NCBI GenBank assembly: GCA_905221605.1
Contig: CAJNDS010002554.1
Span: 162,501 to 212,500 of the forward strand
Length of the DNA stretch: 50,000 nt
From: Symbiodinium natans
Lineage: Eukaryota; Sar; Dinophyceae; Suessiales; Symbiodiniaceae
Direction: 5' to 3'
The notes beneath the pieces are model-generated. The model was given only the letters and a program-made list of their open reading frames with translations. It made no database searches and had not been told where the DNA came from. Positions 23,601-34,600 of this stretch are shown here, one piece after another; the first letter of the stretch is position 1, and each line of letters opens with the position of its first letter. The position numbers and the translations under genes were made by a program.

Positions 23601-25767
23601 TTGGATGATGCCAACGCTGCCTCTCGTGGGCACTGGACGCCCTTGCGGAGTGAGGTTCGGGTCTGCGCATACGGCCAAATCAAATTTTGAGAGCATGGTG
23701 GTGCAGCGGACCTGGCCAAGGCTGCAGCAGCCACTGCATGCTTCGATGCTGGGAAGGGCATGATTTCCCTGGGCTGGTTTGAGTTTCTGAGACGGTTCTG
23801 GGTTTAGGGTTCAGGGTTCAGGGTTTAGGGTTTCGGGTTTAGGGTTTAGGGCTTAGGGTTTAGGGTTAGGGTTTAGGGTTTAGGGCTTAGGGTTTAGGGT
23901 TTAGGGTTTAGGGTTTAGGGTTTAGGGCTACATCGCCGTTTGCGGGTATCTGCCAGCTGATGGGATCCATCTGCCAGAGCGCGCGGTGGACGTCTGACCT
24001 CGGCACTGTTTAGCACCAATTCCTCCCATTGGTTTGGGGTTTAGTAAAGGGCCCGAGAAACCCTAACATCCTAGGCCCAACCTACAACAAAGGATGTACC
24101 CCAAACCCTAAACTCCTAAACCCTAACTAAACCCCAAGCCCCAAACCCTAAACCCTAACCCCTAAACCCTAAAGCCTAAACCCTAAACCCTGAACCCTAA
24201 ACCCTAAACCCTAACTGGGGTCTTAAGGTACAGAACTCGTTGACATCAGGTCTGATGCAGCTGAGTGGGGCGAGTTTGGGCATCTGCCACGGGCTCAGTC
24301 GACGAAGCTTCCCTTAGTTATCAGTAGAGCTTGGGGGGACTCATGAGGTTCTAGGGTTCAGGATTTAGGGTTTAGGGTTTAGGGTTTGGGGGTTTAGGGG
24401 TTTGGGGGTTTTAAGGAGTTCAGGGTTGGATTCCCTGGGCTTTCGGGAGTGCAGGGTTTAGGGTTTAATTAGGCACTTTGGGTAGTTTTGTTGCGGACCA
24501 CCAAGCCGTTCAGAAATCGAGATCGTGGCTGAAAATGAGTATCCGATAGGCAGGAGAAGCCACAACTAAGCCCTATGCAAGATCTATCCTGGGCATGCTC
24601 CCGAGGAGGAATCACCGAGCGCTTTCAAACAAGAAGCCTGTAAACCCGGAACCCCCAAACCCTAAACCCTAAACCCCAAAAAACCCTAAACCCTAAACCC
24701 CAAAACCTGCAGAAACCCTAAACCCTCTTACCCCAAACCCTAAAGAACCCTAAACCCCAAGCCCCAAGCCTGCATAAATCCTAAGCTCTTAGCATCCCCA
24801 GCAAACCCGAAACTCGAACCCTAAACCCTAAACCCTAAACCCTAAACCCTAAACCCTAAACCCTAAACCCTAAACCCTAAAACCTGAACTTCTTGCCGAG
24901 GCCAGGGCAACGCTTTGAGGACTTCGACGAGCCTCTCTGCTGCCCTAGGGTTTAGGGTTTAGCGTTTAGGGTTTAGGGTTCAGCGTGTAGGGCTTGGGGT
25001 GTAAGAGGGTCAGATGGAGGGAGATTACACAGGGCAATCTTAGAGCGCACTTAGGAAAGCTTCCATTTTATCCCTGTGGCTGAGCATCCGCACAAGAGAA
25101 CATCTCAAAAGTGCACGTGACCGCGCTTGCTCTCTGGAGGCAACCTGCCCGAGGTACAGTAAGAAGAGAGCCAGCCTGCACGAGGCCTTGGCTGTGTGGG
25201 ACAATGGCGATCCATCTGAAAGGAAGATTGTGCATGACTGTGATAACAGTGGTTGCTGTCAGGGGAGCAAAGCGCAACATCTGCAAGCATTACTACATCC
25301 TGTTCGGATGTGGGTACCCGGTGCCACTCCTTCACAGATGGAAGCATGTGCCGAGGGCTCTGCAGTTTTGCCAGGACAGCGGGTCTTTCACGCATCTGCG
25401 CTTGTCTTGTCTAAACCCTGTTCGTTCCCCCTAGGGTTTAGGCTCAGGGTCACTGACCCGGTTGAGCTGCGGGACGCTTCTGCAACCCACCCCCCCCAAA
25501 CCCTGTACACCCTATCTCCCAAACCTCCGAAACCCTAACTTCCTAAAACTTCCGAAACGTCCTAAATCCTAAACTTCCTAGACTTCCGAAACTTCTTAAA
25601 CTTCCGAAGCTTCCTAAACTTCCGAAACTTCCTAAAACGTCCCAAACTTCCTAAACTTCCTCCTAAACTTCCTAAACCCTAAAACCCCAACGAAAAAACC
25701 AACCTTTCACCACCATGCCGTGGCTCAACTTCCGAGGATCCGCGCGGAGATCGCGCGCGACACGGAC
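18912..25767 (+). CDS. Dynamin-family GTPase, N-terminal exons only
   Basis: Exons 18912-18958, 19766-19834, 21058-21083, 22089-22131, 23086-23112, 24250-24285, 24901-24930 and 25737 to about 25767 join in phase. They give the start of a dynamin GTPase domain: MDKLIPVTSQIREAV, then LELDFDLPQIAVVGGQSVGK with the complete P-loop, STLLEALVGRAFLPTGSGIV with the switch I threonine, PLILQLVH, AEWGEFGHLPGQRFEDFDE, and EIRAEIARDTD. Dynamins are membrane-remodelling GTPases that self-assemble on lipid tubes. A possible ninth exon, 26673-26706, ends LTKGV, where this family has NKGV or NKGI. I find no DLPG (G3), no TKxD (G4) and no stalk before the next gene at 30 kb, so the gene is either broken or has very diverged later exons. 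Donors are mainly GC. Exon 6 ends before GCCA and exon 7 starts GCCA, an intact direct repeat. The ATG follows a possible trans-splice acceptor at 18880-18885. Confidence 0.82.
19193..19314. repeat. CCCTAAA array in dynamin intron 1
   Basis: About 16 units, a few with single-base changes. An opposite TTTAGGG array of about 20 units follows at 19851-20023 in intron 2. Confidence 0.9.
20938..21041. mobile_element. Introner-like element, CTAGGATGCC subfamily
   Basis: 104 bp. It starts CTAGGATGCCCTGTATTCCC and ends GGTTACTGGGCAACCTAG, with TTGG on both sides (20934-20937 and 21042-21045). It lies inside dynamin intron 2 and is nearly identical in layout to 31880-31991. Its direct repeat does not begin with G, as expected for a copy not under splicing constraint. 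Confidence 0.85.
22647..22702. repeat. TA/TATAGA microsatellite
   Basis: AT dinucleotide and ATAGAG units in dynamin intron 4. ORFs over it are artefacts. Confidence 0.8.
23320..23790. other. Unique island in dynamin intron 5
   Basis: About 470 bases without telomere-like units, with overlapping short ORFs on both strands of up to 87 codons. None has a recognisable motif. The flanking exons (23086-23112 and 24250-24285) join in phase without it, so it is probably intronic. Confidence 0.3.
25005..25440. other. Unique island in dynamin intron 7
   Basis: About 430 bases free of telomere units, with + strand ORFs of 107 and 116 codons in different frames (25111-25434 and 25188-25538). No family recognised. 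Exons 7 and 8 are joined across it by the EDFDE-IRAEI motif, so it is either intronic or a separate small insertion. Confidence 0.3.
25545..25680. repeat. CTTCCTAAA / CTTCCGAAA degenerate tandem repeat
   Basis: Roughly a dozen 9-10 base units of CTTCCTAAA and CTTCCGAAA. It looks like a locally amplified derivative of CCCTAAA, and it ends about 60 bases upstream of dynamin exon 8. Confidence 0.8.
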
Positions 25768-26706
25768 CCGCGGAGTTCTGCAGAGGTTTATAGAGGGCTT
25801 GCAGGGGTTTGGGGTTTAGGGTTTAGGGTCTAGGATTTAGGGTTTGGGGTTTGGTTTAAATTAGGGTTCAGGGTTTGGGGTTTAGGGTTTAATTAATTAG
25901 GGCTTATAGAGGGCTTTATATGGGCTTTGAAAGGGGAGTGTATATCGGGCTTATAGTGCTTTAGGCGATGTAGGGTTCAGGGTTTATAGGGGTTTATGGG
26001 GCTGTGTAGGGCTTTAAGGAGTTTAGGGTTTTGGGGTTTAGGGCTTAGGGCTAGTGTTTCAGGGCAGGGTTTAGGGTTCAGGGTTCAAGATTTTAAGGTT
26101 CAAGATTTTAAGGTTTTGGGTTTAAGGTTTTTAGCCCTGCTCGTTTCCTAGCGTACACGCCTAGTCAGACATAGAAAGGCCCTAAAACGAGGACCCTAAA
26201 CCCTGAACCCTAAACCACCCTAAACCCTGGACCCGAAGTGGAGCCTCTTGCTTCCATCTCTTGTGGCTTTCACTTGCTTTAGGACGTCAACTCTTAGCCT
26301 AAACTCCTACACCCCCCGGTTCCCGCAAACCCACAAAACCCTAACCCCTGGCCCCCTATTTTGAATCCTAGGCCCCAAACCCTAGAAGCCCTATAAACCC
26401 CCAAAGCACCCCAAAAGGCCGAAGACCCAAGGGCCCTGTAAGCCCAAAGGCCCTAAACCTGAAGCAGCCCAAGTCCACAGGCCCTAAACCCTAAACCCTA
26501 GAAGCCATAAGCCCTAAACCCTAAACGAAACCCTCTACCCCAAACCCTAAACCCTAAACCCTATATCCAGAACCCTACACTACCCTAAACCCTAAACTAC
26601 GACACCCCAAAAGCCCTCCCTAAGCCGGCCATGGGCAGCGCTACGCGCAGCGACTGGCAGCCCGGACCTCAGGAAAGCGATCCGGGGTCTCACAAAAGGT
26701 GTCAGG

Positions 26707-29700
26707 GTTTGGGGTTTAGGGTTTAGGGTTTGGGGTTTAGGGTTTCGGGTTTAGGGTTTAGGGTTGTAGGGGCCCCTAAACTCTAATCCCGAAGTTTGGG
26801 GTTTTGAGCTTGTGCATCCATGGCATGTGAGGTTCCTAAGGCTTCGGGTCTTCTGGTTTGAGGATTCGGTTTTGGGTTTTATACTATATGGGACCCAGAT
26901 TCCCCTTGTCTAGGGTTTGGGGTTCCCTTCTAAGTCTAAGGCCCTTTAAACCCAAAGGGCCTAGGCTACTCTAGGGTCTAACCCGAAACAGTAAACCCTA
27001 AACCCTAAACCCTAAACCCGTTTAAGGATGGTTTAGGGTTCCGTGAATGTATGAGTTTTAAGGGGCTTTTGGGCCTTCCAGGCCTTGTTGGCTTCTGCTG
27101 GCTTGAGAGGCATTGGCTAGGGTTTAGGGTTTAGGGTTTAGGGTTTAGGGTTTAGGGTTTAGGGTTTAGGGTTTAGGGTTTAATAGGGTTTTGGGCTACG
27201 GGGGTCTTTAGGGCTTGTAGGGGGTCGGGGTTTAGGGTGTAGAGGGTTGAGAGGATCTAGAGGATCCGAAGGGCCGAGGGCCCTTTTGAGGACATTTCTT
27301 CTTGGGTTCCGGAGAAGCGCACAATTTCGATCATGCACCAACAATCCGGGAGCCCCATAAGAGTGGGGCCCCGTTTTGGATCAAGATTTCGGGGCTTGAA
27401 TGCATAGGGTTGTAGGATCATTCTTGCCCCGCTTTAGGGTTGAGGGTTTCACGGAGTTTTGAGCCTGTTTGGGGTATAGAGCTCTTGACCCTTCACCGGA
27501 CTTTCCTACCCGAAATCCCAAACCCTGAGCTGTCTACGGTTTAGGGTTCAGGGGTTTGGGTTTAGGTTCTAGGGTTTCAAGAGGCCCTCTCAGCCCAACA
27601 GTCAACAGCTTCTGAGGGAGTGGATGTTGTGTGTGGCATATCAGGGTTTTGTGAGTTTGAACCCGAAACCCTAAACCTTAGACCCTAAGCCCTAAACCCT
27701 AATCCCCAAACCCTAACCCTAAACCCTGAACCCTGAACCCTAAACCCTAAACCCTAAACCCACGCCCTCGGAAACTGAGTCTGCGGACAAGCTGCGTCGA
27801 GTTTGCCAAGCTTGGGCGCCAAGAGTGGTCCGCTTTGTCCCCTCCTCCCCCATAGGGTTTGGGGTTTAGGGTTTAGGGCTAGGGGTTTAGGGTTTAGGGT
27901 TTAGGGTTTAGGGTTTAGGGTTTAGGGTTTGGGGTTTGGGGTTTGGAGTTTGGGGTTTGGGGTTTAGTGTTTCGTACGAGGGTGTGGAGGATTTGGGGAG
28001 TATAGGGTGTAGGGTGTAGCTGGTTTGGGGTTTACGGTTCAGGTTTCTCAGCCCATGCGTGGGTTTAGGGTTTAGGGTTTAGGGTTTAGGGTTTAGGGTT
28101 TGCAAAGTTAGGTTCTCCTTTTGCTCTTTCAGAGCTAGATGGATACCTCAACCGCCAGGCTTTTCCGAATGCTAGTTAGTTAGGGTTTAGGGTTCAGGGT
28201 TTAGGGTTTCGGGTTTAGGGTTTAGGGCTTGGGGTTTAGGGTTCAGGGTTTAGGGTTTAGGGCTTGGGGTCAGAAAGCTGGGTTACGGCCGCAAGCCCAC
28301 GGCCACTTCCCTGAATTTGGGAGCTCGGCGCGAGGCAGGGGTTTGGGGTTGAAGGGTTTTCAGAGGTTTGGGGCTTTAGCGCTCAGAGAGTTAGGGTACA
28401 CCCTAAACCCGAAACCCTAACCCTAGACCCTTAACCCTTAACCCTAAACCCTAAACCCTAACCCTTTTTAGGGCTACAGGGAAGTTGAGGCCCTTTTTTG
28501 GGGGGGGGATTTCAGGAGTCGAGTGGGACTCCTTTGCCACAGGTCGCGGGCATGGCAAGCGGGCGTGGCAGTCCGGCGCTCGGAAGCTTGGTAGCCTTAA
28601 ACCCTAGACCCTAGACCCTAAACCCTAAACCCTAGACCGGGAACCCTAAGCCGCGGGCACTTTGCAAGTCCTGTAAGCCCTCATCTTTTCAAATTCTTCG
28701 AGTGCGATAAGCCCCACTGACAGTTGATTAGCTCAGAGACCGTATGCCTTGAGCCCTAAACCCTAAACCGTAAACCCTAAACCCTAAACCCTGAACCCTG
28801 AACCCTAAACCCTAAACCCTAAATCCTAAACCCTAAAGCCCAGACCAAAGGGACACATAGGCTACTTAGGAGTCATAGGGCAGCCAAAGCGAGAAACGCT
28901 CCGTCGCGGGTAAGCCGAGAAGCCGACCGGCGTCGATAGGAGGAGAGATGAAGATCCTTCTTTGTTTAGGGTTTAGGGTTTAGGGTTTGGGGTTTGGGGT
29001 TTAGTGTTTGGGGTTTAGGGTTTAGGGGTTTAGGGTTTTTGCGTTTAGGGTTTAGGGGTGCTTGGAGTTGATTGATCCTTCTTGATTTCGCCTTTGTTAA
29101 AGTTAAGGGATAAAAGGACCCCTAGAAGGGACTCTCAACCTTATTCCCCTTTGCAACCCCTTTCCTTTGCCGTACGTTGCCCCTAACTAGCCCCTACTAA
29201 ACCCCAAACCCTAAACCCTAAACCCTAAACCCTAAACCCTAAACCCTAAACCCTAAACCCTACATCACCTCTCAGGCCCCTTATGAGGGTACGCGCTTGG
29301 ACAGAGAGACCTTGTCTGTTTGGCATCCTCGCTTGCAATGAGGATCACCTCACGGGTTCTGAATTAGAGAGTCAGGAGCCGCACATCTAGGGTTTAGGGT
29401 TTAGGGTTTAGGGTTTAGGGTTTAGGGTTTAGGGTTTAGGGTTTAGGCTGTATGGAGGGGATGTATAGGGTCTAGGGTCTAAGTTTAGGGTTGCCCTCAA
29501 CCAGAACCTATTGGTTCTTAGCAGGGAATGAGGGACTTGGGTACCTTAGGGAATCTCTCAAACGTTTATTTAGTTCCCACATTCCCTATACAAGAGCCAG
29601 TAAAATCACCATTTTTGGTGGAAACCCGACTAAACGCCCCTATGGGATGTTCGGTTTGAGCAAGACCTTCCTGCTTAGCAGCTGAGGAGGTAGCCTTTAA

Positions 29701-30000
29701 CCTTCTGGGGTACATATATGTATATATGTATATATGTATATATGTATATATGTATATATGTATATATGTATATATATATAGAGTCCTTCCAGAATTGAAA
29801 GGTTCACCTTGTTTGGCCCAGGGTACTCAGCAAGGCCTTGCTGGGTGTGCGCCGGCTCTGCTCGCACTGGCTCTCAGACAACTCGACCGACTCTTGCCTC
29901 CAAGCCTTGCGAGTAAGCCCACCACTGCAGGTCCCGCAACATCAGGCAGCCCTAAACCCTAAACCCTAACCTTAAACCCTAAGCCCTAAAGTGCTAAGGA
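26707..30000. other. Region without a firm gene
   Basis: Contains TTTAGGG/CCCTAAA arrays (27118-27185, 27845-27970, 28755-28840, 29200-29265, 29388-29445) and unique islands at about 27240-27420, 27760-27850, 28480-28600, 28850-28960 and 29490-29690. The last has a 64-codon ORF with no recognised motif. I looked here for the missing dynamin G3/G4 exons and found none. Bases 29810-29945 may be the leader of the RCC1-like gene. Confidence 0.35.
29712..29782. repeat. TATATATG microsatellite
   Basis: About eight TATATATG units ending in a short AT run, about 250 bases upstream of the RCC1-like gene. Confidence 0.9.
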
Positions 30001-30036
30001 ATGCGTTGTAGCAGTCGAGGTTGCTTATCTAGCATC

Positions 30037-31368
30037 ATGGCCTTTACGATTCAGGTGAGTTTGCTGAGTGGCAGAGCAGTTCAGCTGGAAGCAGAACCGG
30101 GCGAGTCTGTCGCAGCATTGCGGGGAAGAGCGCAGAAGGCTCTGGCGGCTGGTGCGGGCAGACTCGTGGGCTCCTGCGGCAGCGTTCTGGACGGTGCAGC
30201 TACGCTTGAGGAATCTGGTTTGCGTAGCGGCGAGACGCTGACCTTTAAGGTCAGCAGGGTTCAGGTTTGCCGCAACGACTCTGCTTTTGCTGCCATTCTG
30301 GGCGACGGGTCTGTTGTGACCTGGGGCAAGGCTGACGAGGGTGGCAACAGCAGCCATGTACAAGATCAATTGACCGATGTGCGGCAGATCCAAGGTACCA
30401 TCAATGCCTTTGCTGCCAGTCTGGGCGATGGGTCTGTTGTGACCTGGGGCATATCTTGCGTTGGTGGCGACAGCAGTGCCGTGCAGGATCAGCTGAAGGA
30501 TGTGCAGCAGATCCAAGCTACATTGGATGCCTTTGCTGCCATTCTGGGCGACGGGTCTGTTGTGACCTGGGGCAGTTCTGGCCATGGTGGCGACAGCAGT
30601 GCTGTGCAGGATCAGCTGAAGGATGTGCAGCAGATTCAAGCTACCTTGAAAGCCTTTGCTGCCATTCTGGGCGATGGGACGGTTGTGACCTGGGGCAATT
30701 CTGGCGGTGGTGGCGACAGCAGTGCTGTGCAGGATCAGCTGAAGGACGTGCGGCAGATCCGAGGTAACGCCGCGGCTTTTGCTGCCATTCGGGACGATGG
30801 GTCTGTTGTGACCTGGGGCATTACTGGCTGTGGTGGCGACAGCAGTGCTGTGCAGGCTCAGCTGAAGGATGTGCAGCAGATCCGACGCACCAGCATGGCT
30901 TTTGCTGCCATTCTGGGCGATGGGTCTGTTGTGACCTGGGGCAGTCCTAGCGGTGGTGGCGACAGCAGTGCCGTGCAGGATCAGCTGAAGGATGTGCAGC
31001 AGATCCAAGCTACATTGGATGCCTTTGCTGCCATTCTGGGCGACGGGTCTGTTGTGACCTGGGGCAATTCTGGCGGTGGTGGCGACAGCAGTGCCGTGCA
31101 GGATCAGCTGAAGGATGTGCAGCAGATCCGAGGTACCGACGTGGCCTTTGCTGCCATTCTGGGCAATGGGTCTGTTGTGACCTGGGGGCATGCCGCCCGC
31201 GGTGGTGACAGCGGTGCTGTGCAGGCTCAGCTGAAGGATGTGCAGCAGATCCGAAGCACCAGCATGGCTTTTGCTGCCATTCTGGGCAATGGGTCTGTTG
31301 TGACCTGGGGGAATGCCGCCCGCGGTGGTGACAGCGGTGCTGTGCAAGCTCAGCTGTTGAATGCCTAG
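30037..31368 (+). CDS. RCC1-like repeat protein with ubiquitin-like N terminus
   Basis: An intronless frame ending TAG at 31366-31368. I prefer the ATG at 30037 (MAFTIQVSLLSGRAVQLEAE) over the in-frame ATG at 30001 because it starts directly with a ubiquitin-like strand pattern. Residues 1 to about 70 resemble a ubiquitin-like fold (VQLEAEPGESVAALRGRAQ, then LEESGLRSGETLTF). Nine copies of a 41-residue unit follow, with core FAAILGDGSVVTWG, then GGDSSAVQDQLKDVQQI. This is the short RCC1/HERC-type unit that is abundant in dinoflagellates. RCC1 repeats usually fold as a beta-propeller and bind proteins or chromatin; the role here is unknown. No telomere units or introns interrupt it, unlike every neighbour. 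The antisense ORF of 452 codons is a shadow of the repeats. Confidence 0.85.
   Translation: MAFTIQVSLLSGRAVQLEAEPGESVAALRGRAQKALAAGAGRLVGSCGSVLDGAATLEESGLRSGETLTFKVSRVQVCRNDSAFAAILGDGSVVTWGKADEGGNSSHVQDQLTDVRQIQGTINAFAASLGDGSVVTWGISCVGGDSSAVQDQLKDVQQIQATLDAFAAILGDGSVVTWGSSGHGGDSSAVQDQLKDVQQIQATLKAFAAILGDGTVVTWGNSGGGGDSSAVQDQLKDVRQIRGNAAAFAAIRDDGSVVTWGITGCGGDSSAVQAQLKDVQQIRRTSMAFAAILGDGSVVTWGSPSGGGDSSAVQDQLKDVQQIQATLDAFAAILGDGSVVTWGNSGGGGDSSAVQDQLKDVQQIRGTDVAFAAILGNGSVVTWGHAARGGDSGAVQAQLKDVQQIRSTSMAFAAILGNGSVVTWGNAARGGDSGAVQAQLLNA
30275..31350 (+). repeat. Nine 123-base coding repeats
   Basis: In-frame tandem units of 123 bases inside the RCC1-like gene. Units 3 and 7 share a nearly identical QIQATLDAFAAILGDG block, and units 8 and 9 both have GNGSVVTWG followed by a shared AARGGDSGAVQAQL block. 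This suggests recent unequal exchange or gene conversion. Confidence 0.9.
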
Positions 31369-31622
31369 GGTTGTGCAACACACAGCCGAATGGCTAGGAC
31401 AGTCTCCTCACATGCAGGTGGACCCCATGCTCCAACATTCCGAAATCCGAAGCCCTTATAAGGCCCCACTTAACCCCAACTCTCCAACCACTAAACCCAA
31501 CCACCCCAACCCCACCCCCAGGCCCTAAACCCTAAACCCGAAACCTTAAACCGTTCAAACCCTAAACCCTAAACCCTAAACCCTAAACCGTAAACCCTAA
31601 ACCCCCTGAGCGCACCCCCAAG

Positions 31623-34600
31623 GCCCTTGCCGCGGCCAACGCTGCCACCTTGCGCCCAGATGCCGTGGCGCTGAGCGCGGGGCGCCTGAAGGGACCTTTT
31701 CCGAGAGGTTTAGGGTTTCGGGTTTCGGGCTTAGGGTTTTGGGTTTAGGGTTTAGGGTGTAGGGTTTAGGGTTTGGGGTTTAGGATTTAGGGTTTGGGGT
31801 CTAGCTCGCGATGTGCGGAACAACGAACCGGGTGCGAGAGGGTTGAAGAGTCACAGATTGCAAGGCATTAATTAATTCCCTAGGATGCCCAGTAGTGCCC
31901 TTATTCCCTTTTTGGGGGCTCTAGGTTCCCCTATAAACCCCTTCAAACAAAAAAGGGCACCCTTTTTTTCCTAGGTTACTGGGCAACCTAGTTCCTATCC
32001 GCACGAAGGCATGCGGTAAACCCGAGACCCGACCATGGAAGTTCTACTATGTATTTAGGGGGATTGGAATCTTCTTTTTTTGGTAGGGCTTTACTTTGTC
32101 ATAGTTGGGTAACATTTTGCACTTTTTTACGGGCACTTAAACCCAATAAGGAATAAACATTTAGATTTTTTAATATTATCCAAACAATGAACTAGTTTAG
32201 GGGTCTCAGGTAAACCTCGAAACTCGTGGCCCCGTGGGCACGTTCGTCTCCTGTGTTGATAATCAACAAGTGGCTGCCCATTTCTGTGGGATTTTCTTCG
32301 GAGCGGGTAAGCCTGGGACCCCCAGCACCGAAAACCCTGGAAACTTCGAACCCGAAACCCTAATCGAACTTACGCACTAAGGTACCTGAAATCATACTAG
32401 GGTTCCTATTGGGATGTTCCTGAATTGAGGGGTTTTGGAGGCTCTGGGTTTATAGGGTTTTGGGGGGTAGCATGCGGGCTTTGAGATGCTGTGGGGGGGG
32501 GCCCACTCTTGCGGTTTTTTGGGGGGTTGTAGGATTTCGGGTTTAGGGTTTAGGGTTTAGGGTTTATAGGGTTTAGGGTTTATAGGGTTTAGGGTTTAGG
32601 GTTCCCAAATCCCGCGCACTCACTGCTGGCATGCTCGCAGCGTGCGAAGTACGCCCTCAACCCTAAGCCCGAAATCCTAAACCCCTAAACCCCAAACCCT
32701 CAACACCTAATCCCGAAACCCTATACCCTAAACCCTCAACCCGAAACGCTATACCCTAACCCCTAAGCCCCAAACCCCAAATCCTAAACCCTCAGCCCTA
32801 AGCCCGAAACCATTCACTGACGACCCGACGAAGTATGGGGGACTAGCCGTAGCCGATGCAGTTCGTGAGAGCGTCCAAAGCCTGAGAGCCCTAAGACAGA
32901 CAGCCAGGCAGCCAAGCAGGAAGGCAGACAGACAGACATAGACACACAATCAAAAAACCACGCGGCCCGGAGATCTCAATTGCAGAGGCCGCGATGAACG
33001 CCTGCAACAAAGTGAGCAGGCCCGAGCCCAAAACCCTAAACGCCCTCAACTCTCAAACCGAGTTTCTCAACCCTACACTCTGAACCCTAAACCTTAAATC
33101 CTAAACCCTCATCTCCAAACCCTAAACCCTAAATCCCAAAATCCCACAAGCCCCAAGGGGGCTTCCACAAGCCATCCATGAGGCCCCTCAATCAGCTCAT
33201 TTTATGCAAAATCTAAATGGGGGTTTAGGGTTTAGGGTTTTAAAGATAGGGGTACCCGTTTTAGGGGTTCCTTTCAAAGGATTCTGTCGTAGTTTTTTTT
33301 TTTTTTTTTTTTTTTTTGCGGGGGGGGGGGGGGGGTTCTTTCAAAGGGGGTACCCCTATGTTCGGAAATCCCCAAATGCCTTCAAACCCTTAAGAACTCG
33401 AAGTCCCGTCGATGTTTTTGGAGCCCTGAACTCGAAAACCCTAAAAAACTTAAGCTCTAAAACCCAAACGCCCTCAAACCCTAACACCCTAAAACTCTAA
33501 AACCCGAAAGACCTAAAGCCCCAAAGCCCTAAAACCCTAAAACCCAAAAACCCTAAAACTCCAAAACCCTAAAACCCTAAAACCCTAAAACCCTAAAACC
33601 CTAAAACCCTAAAACCCTAAACCCTAACACCTTAAAACCCAAAACCCTAAAACTCCAAATCCCTAAAAACCTTAAACTCTAACACCCTAAAACCCTAAAA
33701 CCCTAAATCCCAACACCTCAGGGTTGAGGCTTTGCAGTTCGACCCCCTCTAAACCCCTCTAAGCCCGAAGACGCCTGGCGCCTTAAGGCTTCGGGTGCTT
33801 CTGCAAAGGAGCCGTTTAGGATTAGGGTTTAGGGTTTAGGGTTTAGGGTTTGGGGTTTGGGGTTTGGGGTTTGGGGTTTAGGGTGTGGGGTTTTGGGTTG
33901 TTTAGGGTTTAGGGTTTATTGGGTTCAGGGTTTGGGGTTTAGGGTCTAGGTCTAATTAGGGTTTTGGGTTTAGGGCTGCAGGGTCCGGGGGTTCGAGTAG
34001 GTCTTGAGTAGCCTGAGCCGGCCATGATTTTCATAGCAGGCGCCGCAATGATCGCCATGGGTTCTTGCCTGTCGTACTCCCTCGCGATGGTTTTTTGCCT
34101 GTCATACTCCTAGTAGTAGAGTAGGTAACCTTTAACCTTTTTGGGGTAGTATAATCCCCTTATAATCCCAAAGGTTAACCTTTAATTCCCCCAGGTTACT
34201 GGACAACTAGGTACTCCCTCGCGCAACTAAACACAACCGCTCTGACCCAACTGGCTCCCTCAATATGGGGGTTTCCGAAGTTAGGGTTACCTTATTGGGG
34301 CTCCTTAGTATAAGACCTTAAACCCTAAACCCTAAACCCTAAACCCCCACGTGGGTTTCGAGTTGGGTCGTTGAGAGGTGGCAGCACTCGGTCGCTCTCT
34401 TCGGACAGTTCGGCAGGGCGGCCCAGTACCTGGGTCTTTGGGGACTATATTTTTTGGGGTTTAGGGTTTAGGGTTTTAGGGTTTAGGGTTTAGGGCTAGG
34501 GTTTAGGGTTCTGGAGTACTATACTTCAGTCCTGTTTTGGGTTCTGGGTTCCTATGATCGCTACTTACACCTTCGAAGTATACACCTTTTTTTCCATGGA

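Noticed and set aside
30025-31383. Minus-strand ORF of 452 codons
   Set aside because: Antisense shadow of the RCC1-like repeat gene. It stays open only because the 123-base unit lacks stops in that frame.
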